The position numbers and the translations under genes were made by a program. From positions 3,472,001 to 3,536,000 of the forward strand of contig NZ_SRRO01000001.1 in assembly GCF_004785795.1 (NCBI RefSeq): a DNA stretch of 64,000 nt. The letters run 5' to 3'. Under the pieces are notes generated by a model. It was not told the origin of the DNA and did not search any database. It worked only from the letters and a program-made list of their open reading frames with translations. This document shows, one piece after another, positions 23,775-34,271 of this stretch. The DNA is from Nocardioides eburneiflavus (lineage in GTDB: Bacteria > Actinomycetota > Actinomycetes > Propionibacteriales > Nocardioidaceae). Position 1 is the first letter of the stretch. Every line of letters begins with the position of its first letter.

Positions 23775-26486
23775 TCAGAGGCGCAGCTGATGTGCCCGGC
23801 GCACGGCGGCACGGCGGTTGTTCACGCCGAGCTTCATGTAGATCCGCTGCGTGTGGGTGCGCACGGTGGGCAGCGACACGTTGAGATGGCGGGCGATGGC
23901 GGGACCGTCGAGATCCGAGCCGAGCAGGCGCAGCACGTCGAGCTCTCGAGCGCTGAGCGGTACGACCAACGTCTCGACGTCGTCCAGGCCGGGAGCTTCC
24001 CGAGAGTCGACAGACCTCGTGTCACGGGCGGCGGCAGCCACTGCACCTGCGAACGCTGACCCCTCGGGCAGCAGAGCCAGCAGGTGCTGGACTCGAGGGC
24101 CGGCATCGAGGAACGGACGCACCCAGCCGACGGCTTGCGCGGGCGCTGCGGCATCCGTCAGCCACGAGAGGGCCTGCTCGACGTCACCGGCCGCGTCGGC
24201 AGTCAGCGCCAGCAGGATGGAGGTCTCGACGACGGCGGCCGTGCGAGCACCGGCGGTGGCAGACCCCCGGAGCCGGCGGAGCAGGGTGGCTGCCGACTCC
24301 AGCGTTGCCGCGTCGCGCGTCGCGTCGTGCTCGGCCAGCAGGAGGCGCGCGAGCGTGACGTGTTCGTACTCGCGCAGGTAGCGCGGGTCGTCCTCGACGC
24401 CCACCCCGGCTCCGGCGGCCCACCGGCGCGCGGCAGGGAGGTCGCCGCAGCGGATGTGCAACCTGGCGTGCACCGCGGGAACAGGCCGGACGTTCGGCAG
24501 GAAGTCGCTGTTGAACAGTCGCTCTGCTTCGGCCAGGAGCGCTTCTGCGGCCTCGCGGTCGCCCTCGCGTTCGCGCAGCGCGGCCATCGCGAGTCGCCAC
24601 CGGTACGGCTGTTGCGGAAGGCCGGCGTCGTCGCCGAGGTCGCCCGCAGCCCGGAGGAGTTCCGCAGCTTCGTCGGACTCGCCCCGCTCCCACGCCACCC
24701 GCGCCAACGCCACCCGCATGTCCGCCGTCCCACGCACGGCGTCCGCCTGCAACCCGTCCTGAGCAGCACCGGCAAGGTCGAGTGCGTCCTGTGCGGCCCG
24801 CTGGGCTGCGTCGAGGTTGCCCAAAGCCAGTTCGAGGTCGACCACCGTGATCGTGCAGGCCAGCACGTCCGAGACGTGACCAACTGCTGCGAGCCCCTGG
24901 GCGGCGGCCCGGTAGCCGTCCCGTGCGGCTACGAGGTCTCCGACGGTCCACGACGCCAGCCCTTTGAGCGCGGACGCGGACGCGACCGTCAGCTGGTCTG
25001 ACCCTCCCGCCCGTTCCAGTGCGATGTCGGCATGCTGGCGGGTTGCTTCCAGGTCGCCAGCCACCAGAGCGAGGCCGGAGCGATGGGTGGCCACGACGGC
25101 GGGGAGCCGTCGCCACTCATTCTCGTCTCGCACCACCATGTCCGTCGGTGGCGAGGCCAAGGTCGACTCGATGGCGTCGAGTCGCTCGCTGACTCCGTCG
25201 AAGAGGTTGCTGGCCATCAGGCCACCGGCCAGGTTGCTCGCCAGGACCGGACGACGCGCCAACACCTCCATCGGCACCGCTGGCACCCAGCTCCGCAGCA
25301 ACCGTTCCGCCCGGCGCCGCCGCAGGTCTGGAGTCGCCACTTCGATGAGGTCTGCCGCACGGTCCACATCCCCGGCCGCGAAGGAGTGGCGTACCGCCGC
25401 CTCGACGTCCCCGGTCTGCTCGAACCAGCGGCTGGCGCGCCCGTGCAAGGCCGGAATGTCTCCGGGACGCTCGGCCAGGAGCCTCACGTGCAGCACGTCG
25501 GCGAACAGGTGGTGGTAGCGGTACCAGCGTCGGTGGTCGTCGAGTGGCACCAGGAGCAGGTTGCGGCGTTCCAGCAGCTCGAGCGCAGCACCGCCCGCCA
25601 TACCGTCGACCGGCCCGGTGACCGCGTCGCACAGGGAGCCGGACAACCGATCCAGCACCGAGGTGTCCAGCAGGAACCGGCGAAGAGCGTCGGGCTGCTG
25701 GTCGAGGACCTCGTCGGCCAGGAAGTCGACGACGAACCGGTCGTCGCCGGCGAACGAGGCGATGAACCCTGTCGAGTCGTCCCGGCCGCGCAACGAGACT
25801 GCAGCCAGCTGCAGGGCTGCTGCCCACCCTTCGGTCCGCGTCTCCAGCGTCTTCACGTCCGACTCGGTCAACCCGAGGCCATGGACCTCGTTCAAGTAGT
25901 CGTCGGCCTCGGTGGCCGTGAACCGCAGGTCCGCGGCACGGATCTCGACCAGTTCTCCCCGAGCGCGGAGCCGCGACAACGGCAGCGCCGGGTCGGCGCG
26001 TGTTCCCAGGACCAGCCGAAGCTGCGGTGGCCGGTGCTCCAGGAGCAGCCCAACCGTCTCGCTGACCTCGGGAGTGTCGGCGAGGTGGTAGTCGTCGAGC
26101 ACCAGCGTGACGTCCTCGGTCCGGACGCTCAGCTCGTTCACCAGGCTGGCCACGACATCCGCCAGGGCGCCGCCGCCGGCCGACTCCAAGAGGTTCAACG
26201 CGGTGGAGGCGCACCCGGGGTTCGCGATGTCGAGGGCATGAAGGACGTAGGTCCAGAAACGGGAGGCGTCGCCGTCTCGGCTGTCCAGGGACACCCACGC
26301 CACCGGGGCGGCGTCACCGTACGCCGAGGCCAACAGAGTCGTCTTGCCGAAGCCGGCGGGCGCAGACACCAGAGTCATCGCGGCGTCACGCGTGCGTTGC
26401 AGCTCCTCGGTCAGACGCGCACGGGCCACCAGGCCCGGGCGGACGCGGGGGAACGCGAGCTTGGTCTGCACCAGGGCGTCAACCAT
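23775..26486 (-). CDS. MalT-type LuxR family ATP-dependent transcriptional regulator, paralogue 2
   Basis: A 903-residue homologue of the regulator at 12886. It has P-loop APAGFGKT at residues 42-49, LVLDDYHLAD Walker B, a helical-repeat midsection, and a C-terminal LuxR helix-turn-helix (LSARELDVLRLLGSDLDGP, then VRTHTQRIYMKLGVNNRRAA). ATG at 26486 has a strong GGAGGGGAG site; the frame runs further upstream without one. It is read towards the operator-promoter copy 4 operon, which starts just after its stop, and is divergent from an MFS gene. Confidence 0.92.
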   Translation of the reverse strand: MVDALVQTKLAFPRVRPGLVARARLTEELQRTRDAAMTLVSAPAGFGKTTLLASAYGDAAPVAWVSLDSRDGDASRFWTYVLHALDIANPGCASTALNLLESAGGGALADVVASLVNELSVRTEDVTLVLDDYHLADTPEVSETVGLLLEHRPPQLRLVLGTRADPALPLSRLRARGELVEIRAADLRFTATEADDYLNEVHGLGLTESDVKTLETRTEGWAAALQLAAVSLRGRDDSTGFIASFAGDDRFVVDFLADEVLDQQPDALRRFLLDTSVLDRLSGSLCDAVTGPVDGMAGGAALELLERRNLLLVPLDDHRRWYRYHHLFADVLHVRLLAERPGDIPALHGRASRWFEQTGDVEAAVRHSFAAGDVDRAADLIEVATPDLRRRRAERLLRSWVPAVPMEVLARRPVLASNLAGGLMASNLFDGVSERLDAIESTLASPPTDMVVRDENEWRRLPAVVATHRSGLALVAGDLEATRQHADIALERAGGSDQLTVASASALKGLASWTVGDLVAARDGYRAAAQGLAAVGHVSDVLACTITVVDLELALGNLDAAQRAAQDALDLAGAAQDGLQADAVRGTADMRVALARVAWERGESDEAAELLRAAGDLGDDAGLPQQPYRWRLAMAALREREGDREAAEALLAEAERLFNSDFLPNVRPVPAVHARLHIRCGDLPAARRWAAGAGVGVEDDPRYLREYEHVTLARLLLAEHDATRDAATLESAATLLRRLRGSATAGARTAAVVETSILLALTADAAGDVEQALSWLTDAAAPAQAVGWVRPFLDAGPRVQHLLALLPEGSAFAGAVAAAARDTRSVDSREAPGLDDVETLVVPLSARELDVLRLLGSDLDGPAIARHLNVSLPTVRTHTQRIYMKLGVNNRRAAVRRAHQLRL

Positions 26487-26651
26487 CGGCGCTCCCCTCC
26501 AAGCGAGCCTCCTCGAAGGGTAGGGGAGGAGCCGGCACAGGGCGTGCCCCATTCGGGTCAAACCCGCCTGCCCCCATGCTGGAGCTCCTCCGGGCGGGGC
26601 CATGCTGGGGCCGACAGCGACCAGTCCTCGGACAGATCACACGGGGGAGCC

Positions 26652-27929
26652 GTGTCCGGAACCGCGCATAGCGACGACGATCGCGCGCTCGGTACCGATT
26701 CTGCGCAGCCGAGCCGGGTGGGATGGGGCTTCATCGCCCTGTACGCGCTCTCCTACACCGGAGGGTCGCTGCTGTTCCTCGCGCCCCTCCTGGTGTCGCT
26801 CGCCCTGAAGGTCCGAGACCTCGTCGGCGCCGACGCCGCCCCCGGCAATCTCGCTCTGGTCGCCGGAACCGGGTCTCTGCTCTCGATCATCGCCAACCCC
26901 GTGTTCGGCAGGCTCAGCGACCGCACCACCAGCCGGTGGGGCATGCGGCGTCCGTGGATGGTGACCGGAGTGGCTGTCGGTGCGCTCGGGACGATGGTGG
27001 TCGCAACCGCACAGAACGTCGGTACCGTGCTCGTCGGCTGGTGCCTGTGCCAGATCTTCTTCAACGCCACCCTCGCCGCACAGACGGCCATCCTGGCCGA
27101 CCAGGTCCCAACAGGTCAGCGTGGCGTCGTCTCCGGTGTCCTCGGCCTCGCCGTTCCCGCCGCCTCGGTGACCGGCACCTACCTCGTGCAGCTCCTCGAC
27201 CACTCCACGCTGCTCATGTTCGCGGTGCCATGTGCCGTGGGAGGGGCTGCCGTCCTGCTGTTCGTGTGGCGCCTGCCAGACCGACGCCTCGACGAGACCG
27301 ACAAGCCGCCATGGTCCCTGCGCGAGCTCGCCGCCACGTTCTACGTCAGCCCCCGCAGCAATCCCGACTTCGCGTGGGCGTTCCTCTCCCGCTTCCTGCT
27401 CGTCACCGCCTACGCGTTCCTGGTCACCTTCCAGACCTTCTTCCTCCTCGAACAAGTCGGCAGCACCGAGGATGAGGTGCCCCGACAGGTCTACCTCGGC
27501 ACCGTCGCCCAGTCCGTCGCACTGGTCACCATCGCCCCCATAGCCGGGCGCATCTCCGACCGGGTCGGCCGTCGCAAGGTGTTCGTGATTGCAGCGGCGG
27601 TCATCTACGCCTGCGCCCTGTTCGTCATCGCCGGTTCCACCTCCGTGGATGGGTACCTCGTTGGCATGGCCATCGGCGGCGTCGGGTTCGGCATCTACAT
27701 CGCCATCGACCTAGCCCTCGTGGTCGACGTCCTCACCGACCCGCACACCGCTGCCAAGGACCTCGGAGTCCTCAACATCGCAGGCGCCCTGCCCTTCGCT
27801 CTCGCCCCGGCCGTCGCTCCAGGCCTACTGGCTCTTGGAGACGGCAGCTACGCCGTCCTGTACGCCGTCGCCGGCGCCTGCGCGCTCGGCGGCGCCCTCG
27901 CGGTAGCGCCCATCAAGAACGTGAGGTAG
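26652..27929 (+). CDS. MFS transporter, twelve-helix
   Basis: A 425-residue major facilitator protein. The loop after helix 2 reads GRLSDRTTSRWGMRRPW and the second half has GRISDRVGRRKVF, the two classical MFS repeats. The first loop resembles the glycoside/pentoside-hexuronide symporter branch rather than drug exporters. GTG at 26652 follows a GGGGGAG site. It is divergent from the MalT-type gene, so it may be part of the same response. Substrate unknown. Confidence 0.87.
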   Translation: MSGTAHSDDDRALGTDSAQPSRVGWGFIALYALSYTGGSLLFLAPLLVSLALKVRDLVGADAAPGNLALVAGTGSLLSIIANPVFGRLSDRTTSRWGMRRPWMVTGVAVGALGTMVVATAQNVGTVLVGWCLCQIFFNATLAAQTAILADQVPTGQRGVVSGVLGLAVPAASVTGTYLVQLLDHSTLLMFAVPCAVGGAAVLLFVWRLPDRRLDETDKPPWSLRELAATFYVSPRSNPDFAWAFLSRFLLVTAYAFLVTFQTFFLLEQVGSTEDEVPRQVYLGTVAQSVALVTIAPIAGRISDRVGRRKVFVIAAAVIYACALFVIAGSTSVDGYLVGMAIGGVGFGIYIAIDLALVVDVLTDPHTAAKDLGVLNIAGALPFALAPAVAPGLLALGDGSYAVLYAVAGACALGGALAVAPIKNVR

Positions 27930-28044
27930 CGACCGCTACTTGCGCAGGTGGCAGTGGGCCATCCAGTGTCGTCCTGGCCGCTCATGACCGGAGTGTGATG
28001 CCCAGCGCCATCGGCGCTGCTCCAGCGCTCCCCGGCACGCTCCG

Positions 28045-29097
28045 TCAGGAACTCGGACCGGCTGGCGTCGGCGCGGACACGGAGATGGCTACCTTGCCTC
28101 GAACGGCACCGCGTTCCAGCTGCCGTACCGCATCTGCCGCGTGCTCGAGGGGGTATGTGCGGGTCAGGGCGGGGTCTATCTGTCCGGCTTCGATGAGGTG
28201 GGTGAGCCGCTGGTAGTGGTCGGCGCTTTCGCGGGCGACGAGCGGCACGAGCCGTTGCCCGATGAACGGCGACAGGAGCGCGCCGCGGACCTGGCGGTGC
28301 ATGCCGATGATGGCGCCGGCGTTCTCCCCTCCGACAAACACGGCGGTGCCGCGTGGGGTGAGGGCGCGTCGGAGCTGACGGAGGGTGGGGTTGCCGGCGA
28401 CGTCGATGATGAGGTCCCAGCGGCGGGTTCCGTCCGCCCAGTCGTCGTGGGGGTAGGTGAGGACGTGGTGGGCGCCGATGGCGTGGACGTAGTCGGCCTT
28501 GGCGGGGCTGGACACGCCGGTGACGTCGGCTCCGAGGGCTCGGGCGATCTGGACGGCGTAGCTGCCGACGCCACCGGACGCGCCGGTGATGAGGACGGAC
28601 TGGCCGGCCTGGACCCGACCTGTGTCGAGTGCCTGGAGGGCGGTGCCGGCGGAGATGGGCACGACGGCGGCTTGGGCGAAGGTCAGGCCGGCGGGTTTGC
28701 GGGCGAGCTTGTCGGGGCTGGTGACGGCGTACTCGGCGAACGAGCCGGGGGCGACGCCGTAGACCTCGTCGCCGGGAGTGAAGCCAACGACGCCGGCGCC
28801 GACTTCGGCGACGACGCCGGCGACGTCCCTGCCGGGCACTGAGTTCTTGGGTCGGCGCAGTCCCATGGCGAGGCGTACGGCGTACGGCTTGCCGGTGAGG
28901 AGGTGCTCGGTTCCGCGGTCGAGGCCGGCGGCGCGGACGCGGACGAGGATCTGACCCTCGCTGACGACCGGCCGCGGCACGTGCGCGACGCGGAGCACCT
29001 CGGCGTGGCCGTAGCGGGACTGGGTGATGGCTCGCATGGTGCCGAGAGGCACGGTGGGGGTCTCGATGGCGGTGTTGGTGGGGACGTCGGTGCTCAT
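28045..29097 (-). CDS. MDR family NAD(P)-dependent alcohol dehydrogenase/quinone reductase
   Basis: A 350-residue zinc-independent MDR enzyme with AAGLDRGTEHLLTG, PGRDVAGVVAEVG and the cofactor motif SVLITGASGGVGSYAVQ. It is a close relative of the product of 53472-54479 (shared GLDRGT-H-MTG-PY and LLSPF-GQRL phrases). It is encoded 45 bases after the DJ-1/PfpI gene and likely shares its transcript. The C-terminus (VSAPTPAGPSS) is a short unrelated tail. The 115 bases before it on the plus strand (27930-28044) hold no gene. Confidence 0.87.
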   Translation of the reverse strand: MSTDVPTNTAIETPTVPLGTMRAITQSRYGHAEVLRVAHVPRPVVSEGQILVRVRAAGLDRGTEHLLTGKPYAVRLAMGLRRPKNSVPGRDVAGVVAEVGAGVVGFTPGDEVYGVAPGSFAEYAVTSPDKLARKPAGLTFAQAAVVPISAGTALQALDTGRVQAGQSVLITGASGGVGSYAVQIARALGADVTGVSSPAKADYVHAIGAHHVLTYPHDDWADGTRRWDLIIDVAGNPTLRQLRRALTPRGTAVFVGGENAGAIIGMHRQVRGALLSPFIGQRLVPLVARESADHYQRLTHLIEAGQIDPALTRTYPLEHAADAVRQLERGAVRGKVAISVSAPTPAGPSS

Positions 29098-29142
29098 GTC
29101 TTGTCACTTTCGGATAGTTGCGTCTGGGTAGTGGTGTCTGGG

Positions 29143-29793
29143 TCACGTCGGTGGCAGGGGGTCGTACTGGATGTCGCGTCGGACCTCTCGTGCGCGGTCG
29201 GGGCCGGCGAGGCGGGCGACGAGGTGGAGGGCCATGTCGATGCCGGCACTGACACCGGCGCTGGTGATGAGGTCACCGTCGTCGACGAAACGGGAGCGGA
29301 CGTCGGTGATGACGGTGGGGTCGAGCTCGGCGAGGTGGTTCAGCGAGGCCCAGTGCGTGGTGGCCCGCCTGCCGGTGAGGAGGCCTGCGGCGGCGTACAC
29401 GAGGCTGCCGGTGCACACCGACGCCATCAGGGGAACATGACGGCGGGCGTCGCGGACCCAGTCCAGGTGTTCGGGGGCGTCGAGCATCGGCCGGGTGCCG
29501 GGGCCCCCGGGGTGGATGAGCACGTCGAGCGGCGGGGCGGTCTTCGTCGAGTGGTGGGCGCCCAGCATCAGCGACTTCGCGCCGACGACGGGCCCGCCGT
29601 GGTCGGAGATGCAGAAGGCGTCCCACCCGTCCTCGGGGTGCTCTCGGGTCCAGTGGGACAGCACCTCCCACGGGCCGACGGCATCGAGCTCCTCGACCCC
29701 GTCGAACACGAGCAGCCCGATCTGCCGCCGCCTCGAGGGACCTGCCTCATCGCGGTCAGATGGCAGCGTCGTCGAGCTGGGGTTGGCGTGCAT
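29143..29793 (-). CDS. DJ-1/PfpI family protein (isonitrile hydratase-like)
   Basis: A 216-residue class I glutamine-amidotransferase-like protein. It contains QIGLLVFDGVEELDAVGPWE at the N-terminus, HPGGPGTRPML, and the nucleophile elbow MASVCTGSLVYAAAGLL with its cysteine. These features match the GlxA/isonitrile hydratase subgroup, which lacks a DNA-binding domain. ATG at 29793 has an AGGAGCC site. It is divergent from the LAL-type regulator at 29949, its probable controller, and is followed by an MDR gene. Confidence 0.87.
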   Translation of the reverse strand: MHANPSSTTLPSDRDEAGPSRRRQIGLLVFDGVEELDAVGPWEVLSHWTREHPEDGWDAFCISDHGGPVVGAKSLMLGAHHSTKTAPPLDVLIHPGGPGTRPMLDAPEHLDWVRDARRHVPLMASVCTGSLVYAAAGLLTGRRATTHWASLNHLAELDPTVITDVRSRFVDDGDLITSAGVSAGIDMALHLVARLAGPDRAREVRRDIQYDPLPPT

Positions 29794-29948
29794 GTGGGTG
29801 GCTCCTGGTCGTGGGCGTTCCGGGGCCGCGTGCCTCCGAAGCGATACGACGAGCCTGCTGCGACAGGCGCCGGCTCGCCCCGGCAAAACCGCCGGGATTG
29901 GTCCGGTCCACGCCTGCGCACGCGGCGACGCGGTTGTACGTTCGTGTC

Positions 29949-32675
29949 GTGCTGGTCGGTCGGGAGCCCGAGCGGGCACTCCTGGGAGCGCTCGTCGACC
30001 ACGCACGCGACGGCACGGCCGGAACTCTGCTGGTCCGCGGCGACCCCGGCGTCGGGAAGTCCGCACTCCTCGATGCCCTCGCCGCCGACGCTCCGGACGT
30101 GACCCTTCTACGCGCTCAAGGGCTCGAGGTCGAAGCACCACTGCCGTTCGCGGCCTTGCACCGCCTCCTGCTTCCCCTGACACGGTTGCGCGACCAGCTT
30201 CCGCCGCCGCAGGCGCGTGCGCTCCGGGTGGCGTTCGGGGAGGAGGACGGCCCGACGGTGGAGCCGTTCCTGGTGGGCGTCGCCACGTTGTCGCTGCTCA
30301 CCTCAGCCGGCGAGGAGGCGCCGGTGTTGTGCATCGTCGACGACGCCCACTGGCTCGACCCGGCCTCAGGCGGAGCGCTGCTGTTCTGTGCGCGCCGCCT
30401 GGGCGCGGACCGGGTGGCGATGGTGTTCGCGGCGCGGGAGGACGCCGCATCGCGGTTCGAGGCCACCGGGGTCGAGGAGGTCGTACTGGCTGGGCTCGAC
30501 GAGGAGGCGAGCCGAGCCCTTCTCGCCCGGCACCTCGGTGAGTGGGCGGCCGAGGGCGTCGTCGCCCGGCTGGTGGGCGAGACCGGCGGCAACCCGCTGG
30601 CGCTCCTCGAGCTCCCGCACCAGCTCGACGCTGCCCAGCTCACGGGCGCGTCCGCACTGCCGGCCCAGCTCCACCTCACGGACCGCGTCGAGCAGGCATT
30701 CCTCGACCGGAGCCGCCGGCTCCCCGAACCCGTCCAGCAGCTCGTCCTGCTGGCCGCTGCCGACGACTCGGGCCGACTCGACGTCGTCCGGGACGCCGCC
30801 CATCGGCTCGACCTCGACGACCACACGCTGCGCGCCGCCGTGGACTCCGGACTCCTCGTTCAGACCGACCACGCGGTCGCCTTGCGGCACCCCCTCGTCC
30901 GGTCGGCCGTCTACCAAGCTGCAGCCGACGACGACCGAAGACGGGCCCACAGCGCCCTGGCCGACGCACTGAGCGGTGCCGGGGAGGACGACCGTGCCGT
31001 CTGGCACCGGGCCTTCGCCGCCAACGACCGTCACGACGACCACGGGGACCTGGTCGACGCGCTCGCCGACATCGGTGCGCGGTCCCAGCGACGCGGCGGG
31101 TACGTCGCCGCGCTGGCGGCGTACGAGCGCGCGGCCAGCCTGTGCACCCTTCCTGCCCGCCGGGCACGGCTGACGGTTGCAGCCGCGCGCAGCGCATGGG
31201 CGTGCGGTCAGGCGGAACGTGCACGCTCGCTGCTCACCGCAGCCCGGGAGGCGACGGACGACCCGGTCGCGCTGTCCGACATCGCCACCCTGCGGGGCCA
31301 CATCGAGGTCAACATCGGCTCCGCACCCGAAGGGCACCGGATCTTCGTCGAGGGGGCGCACGCGGTGGTTGATGTCGACCCCACCCGGGCGTTGCACATG
31401 GGGGTCCTCGCGGCCGTCATGCGCACGTTCGGCGCCGACAGCGGCACACCGCTGAGAACCGAGGACCTCCTCGCCGCGACCGCGGGCGACGACTCGGCGC
31501 GCACGCGGTGCCTGCGAGCGATGCTGACGTCGATGACCGCGGTCGCCGAGGGACATTGGGACGCGGCGGGCGACGCACTGGACCTCGCCTTCGACCTCGG
31601 CGAGCACGTCGACGACCGAGACGTGCTCTGGAACCTCGGAAACGCCGCCCTGCAGCTCGGGAACGACGACGGCCAGTGCCGGTTCTACTCCCACGCGCTG
31701 TCGCGTGCCCGCGAGAGCGGGGCGGTCACCGCGATCATCTACTGCCTCCAACGCCTCTGCTTCGTTCACTACGCCACCGGCGACCACCTCGCGGTGCGCG
31801 TCAGCGCCGAAGAGGCGCTCGCGCTCAGCGACAGCATCGGCCAGCCGGCCATGACCGCCCTGCCGCTCGCCTGGCTGACGCTGCTCGCCGCCCACCAAGG
31901 CAGCGACGACTACGACCACCTCGCCGACCGCCTCGAGACCTTGGTCGCGGCACACCCGCTCGGCATCACCGCCGACCCGGTGCACGACCTGACCCGCTGG
32001 GCCGCCGCCGTCCGAGCCACCGGGCAAGGAGACACCGCCGGAGCGCTCCACCACTTCACCCGGATCCGGCTCCGCTTCCTCGCCCGGATGGTCGCCAGCC
32101 AGCGGCTCGAAGCAGCCGCACGCGCCGGCGACGCCGCCCAAGCGCGGGCATGGACCGAGCAGCTCGTCGACTTCGCAGAGCAGACGACCTTCCCGTGGGC
32201 GCGGTCGGCCGTCGCCTTCGGTCGCGCACTCACCGAGGACGGCGACGTCGAGGAGAGCTTCCGCCTCGCGCTCGCCGAAGGCGAGACCAGCGAACGCCCC
32301 CTCGATGTCGCCCGCATCGAGCTCGCCTACGGCGAGTGGTTGCGTCGCCAGCAGCGCCGCGTCGACGCGCGCCAGCACCTGCGGCACGCGCTCGACAGCT
32401 TCGGCGACGTCCGCGCCACCGCGTGGTCGGCGCGTGCCGAGCAGGAACTCCGCGCCTCCGGCGAGACCGCCCGCAAGCGCGACCCCTCCACGCAGCTGCA
32501 ACTCACCCCGATGGAACGCAAGATCGCCCAGCTCGTCAGCTCCGGGATGTCCAACAAGGACGTCGCCGCGCAATGCTGGATCTCCCCGCGCACGGTCGCC
32601 TTCCACCTCCGCAACGTCTTCACCAAGGCAGGCGTCACCTCCCGAGGCCAACTGGCCCAGCTCGACCTCGCCTGA
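29949..32675 (+). CDS. LuxR family regulator of the large ATP-binding (LAL) type
   Basis: This 908-residue regulator has an N-terminal AAA/NACHT-like module (VGREPE, P-loop GDPGVGKSAL at residues 31-40, VLCIVDDAHWLDPAS Walker B), a TPR-like helical midsection, and a C-terminal LuxR helix-turn-helix (LTPMERKIAQLVSSGMSNKD, VAFHLRNVFTKAGV). GTG at 29949 was chosen because TACGTT (29937-29942) ends six bases earlier, a leaderless arrangement seen at three other starts here. The frame extends upstream but into the promoter. Confidence 0.9.
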   Translation: MLVGREPERALLGALVDHARDGTAGTLLVRGDPGVGKSALLDALAADAPDVTLLRAQGLEVEAPLPFAALHRLLLPLTRLRDQLPPPQARALRVAFGEEDGPTVEPFLVGVATLSLLTSAGEEAPVLCIVDDAHWLDPASGGALLFCARRLGADRVAMVFAAREDAASRFEATGVEEVVLAGLDEEASRALLARHLGEWAAEGVVARLVGETGGNPLALLELPHQLDAAQLTGASALPAQLHLTDRVEQAFLDRSRRLPEPVQQLVLLAAADDSGRLDVVRDAAHRLDLDDHTLRAAVDSGLLVQTDHAVALRHPLVRSAVYQAAADDDRRRAHSALADALSGAGEDDRAVWHRAFAANDRHDDHGDLVDALADIGARSQRRGGYVAALAAYERAASLCTLPARRARLTVAAARSAWACGQAERARSLLTAAREATDDPVALSDIATLRGHIEVNIGSAPEGHRIFVEGAHAVVDVDPTRALHMGVLAAVMRTFGADSGTPLRTEDLLAATAGDDSARTRCLRAMLTSMTAVAEGHWDAAGDALDLAFDLGEHVDDRDVLWNLGNAALQLGNDDGQCRFYSHALSRARESGAVTAIIYCLQRLCFVHYATGDHLAVRVSAEEALALSDSIGQPAMTALPLAWLTLLAAHQGSDDYDHLADRLETLVAAHPLGITADPVHDLTRWAAAVRATGQGDTAGALHHFTRIRLRFLARMVASQRLEAAARAGDAAQARAWTEQLVDFAEQTTFPWARSAVAFGRALTEDGDVEESFRLALAEGETSERPLDVARIELAYGEWLRRQQRRVDARQHLRHALDSFGDVRATAWSARAEQELRASGETARKRDPSTQLQLTPMERKIAQLVSSGMSNKDVAAQCWISPRTVAFHLRNVFTKAGVTSRGQLAQLDLA

Positions 32676-32802
32676 CAACGGCTCGACCGCGTTCGGGCAC
32701 GCGTCGTCAAGTCATCCCGGCCATCTGACCGGGGCGACGGGCCGGCCGTCGCGCGCACTCTCAGCCAAGACCCCGTCCCCATGCTGTGAGAGCGAGAATC
32801 TG

Positions 32803-34170
32803 ATGAGCACCACCGACACGTCGCCGAGCACCCACCGCGCGCCGGGCACCACCGTCCCGTCGCCGAGCACGCGCTCCTCGACCGCAGTCGTGGTTGTCTC
32901 CCTGGCCGTCGGTATGGCCGCGGCCGCCGTCCTGACGATGCTGGTCCTACCGGGCGCCACCGAGGGAGTCACCACGGGAGGCGCCCTGGTCGGGTTCGCC
33001 CTCGGGTGGGCAGTGCTCTGCACGCTCGCGGGAAGGACTGGGCGCGCGCAGCGGTGGGCCGCAGTCCCAGCCATCGCGATGGCGTCCACGGGCGTCGCTC
33101 TCATGGTCTCCGCTCCGTCGGACCACACCCTCGGAGTGCTCACCTGGGTCTGGCCGCCGCTCGCGCTCGTGCTCGCCGGATGGACGTTCGTCCAGGTCCG
33201 CCGGCACCTCACCGGCGTCGGGCGCTGGCTGGTGTCCGCGACGCTGCTGGTGATCGCGGTGGCCGCGGCCGGTGCCGGAGCGCGGCAGGTCACCACCGAA
33301 CCGTTCGCCGAGGCCAACCGCGTCCCCGGCACGACGGTCTCGGTGCACGGTCATGACCTCCACATCAACTGCCGCGGCCAGGGCAGCCCCACGGTCGTCC
33401 TCTTCAACGGCCTCGGGGAGTTCTCCGCCTCTTGGGCCCGCATCGTCGACGGGACCGCCCTGACGACGCGGGTGTGCGCCTACGACCGCGTCGGCCAGGG
33501 CTGGAGCGACGACCTCGAGGAGCCCCAGGACGCGGTGACTGCGGCCGAGGACCTCCACGCCCTCCTCGATGCCGCCGGGGAGGCCGGGCCCGTCGTCCTC
33601 GCCGGGCACTCGATCGGCGGCCCGTACGCCCTCGCCTACGCCCACCAGTACCCCGACGAGACCGCTGGGATGGTGCTGCTCGACAGCGCCAGCCCACACC
33701 AGTTCACCGCCATCCCCAGCTACCCGCGCGACTACGCCATGCTGCGTCGCATCTACGGCGTCATGCCCACCCTGGCCCGGCTCGGTCTGGGGTCCTTGCT
33801 CGCCGGGTCGCACCTGCCCGCCAAGCAAGCGCGTCCAGTCGACGACATGAACGCAAACCCCAGAGCCGGGCGGAACGCCCGCGACGAGGTGGCGGTGCTC
33901 CCCGAGGTGCTCGCTCAAGCCCGTCGGCTGACCACCCTCGGGGATCGTCCGCTCGCCGTGCTGACCAGCGCGGAGACGGCACACGGCACCGGCGGATGGA
34001 CCCAGGCGCAGACCCAGCTCGCAGCCCTGTCCAGCGACGTCGTCCACCGAGTCGTCAACGCCAGCCACCAGGGGATGGTCGAGGACCCAGCCGGCGCCGC
34101 CGCGTCCGTTCAGGCCATCGCCTCGGTCGTCGAGGCCAGTCGCAGCCAGACCCCGCTCGCGTCGCGCTGA
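32803..34170 (+). CDS. Membrane-anchored alpha/beta hydrolase
   Basis: A 455-residue protein. The first roughly 170 residues hold four or five hydrophobic helices (AVVVVSLAVGMAAAAVLTML, GFALGWAVLCTLAG and others). The rest is an alpha/beta-hydrolase domain with oxyanion region FNGLGEFSASWARI, nucleophile elbow GHSIGGPYALAYAH, and a late histidine in NASHQGMVEDP. The catalytic side probably faces outward. The substrate is unknown. It stands between the LAL regulator and an MFS exporter on the same strand. Confidence 0.85.
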   Translation: MSTTDTSPSTHRAPGTTVPSPSTRSSTAVVVVSLAVGMAAAAVLTMLVLPGATEGVTTGGALVGFALGWAVLCTLAGRTGRAQRWAAVPAIAMASTGVALMVSAPSDHTLGVLTWVWPPLALVLAGWTFVQVRRHLTGVGRWLVSATLLVIAVAAAGAGARQVTTEPFAEANRVPGTTVSVHGHDLHINCRGQGSPTVVLFNGLGEFSASWARIVDGTALTTRVCAYDRVGQGWSDDLEEPQDAVTAAEDLHALLDAAGEAGPVVLAGHSIGGPYALAYAHQYPDETAGMVLLDSASPHQFTAIPSYPRDYAMLRRIYGVMPTLARLGLGSLLAGSHLPAKQARPVDDMNANPRAGRNARDEVAVLPEVLAQARRLTTLGDRPLAVLTSAETAHGTGGWTQAQTQLAALSSDVVHRVVNASHQGMVEDPAGAAASVQAIASVVEASRSQTPLASR

Positions 34171-34271
34171 TCCAACGCTGCCCTGACCCCACAGGGACGT
34201 GACACCGCACCGCCCGACTCGCCCCCGCCGTGCCCTACAGCCCGCCCACCACCACCACGCAGGAGCAACGC

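Noticed and set aside
30366..32678. 770-codon minus-strand frame
   Set aside because: Antisense of the LAL regulator, composed of repetitive G/V/E/D stretches typical of shadows.
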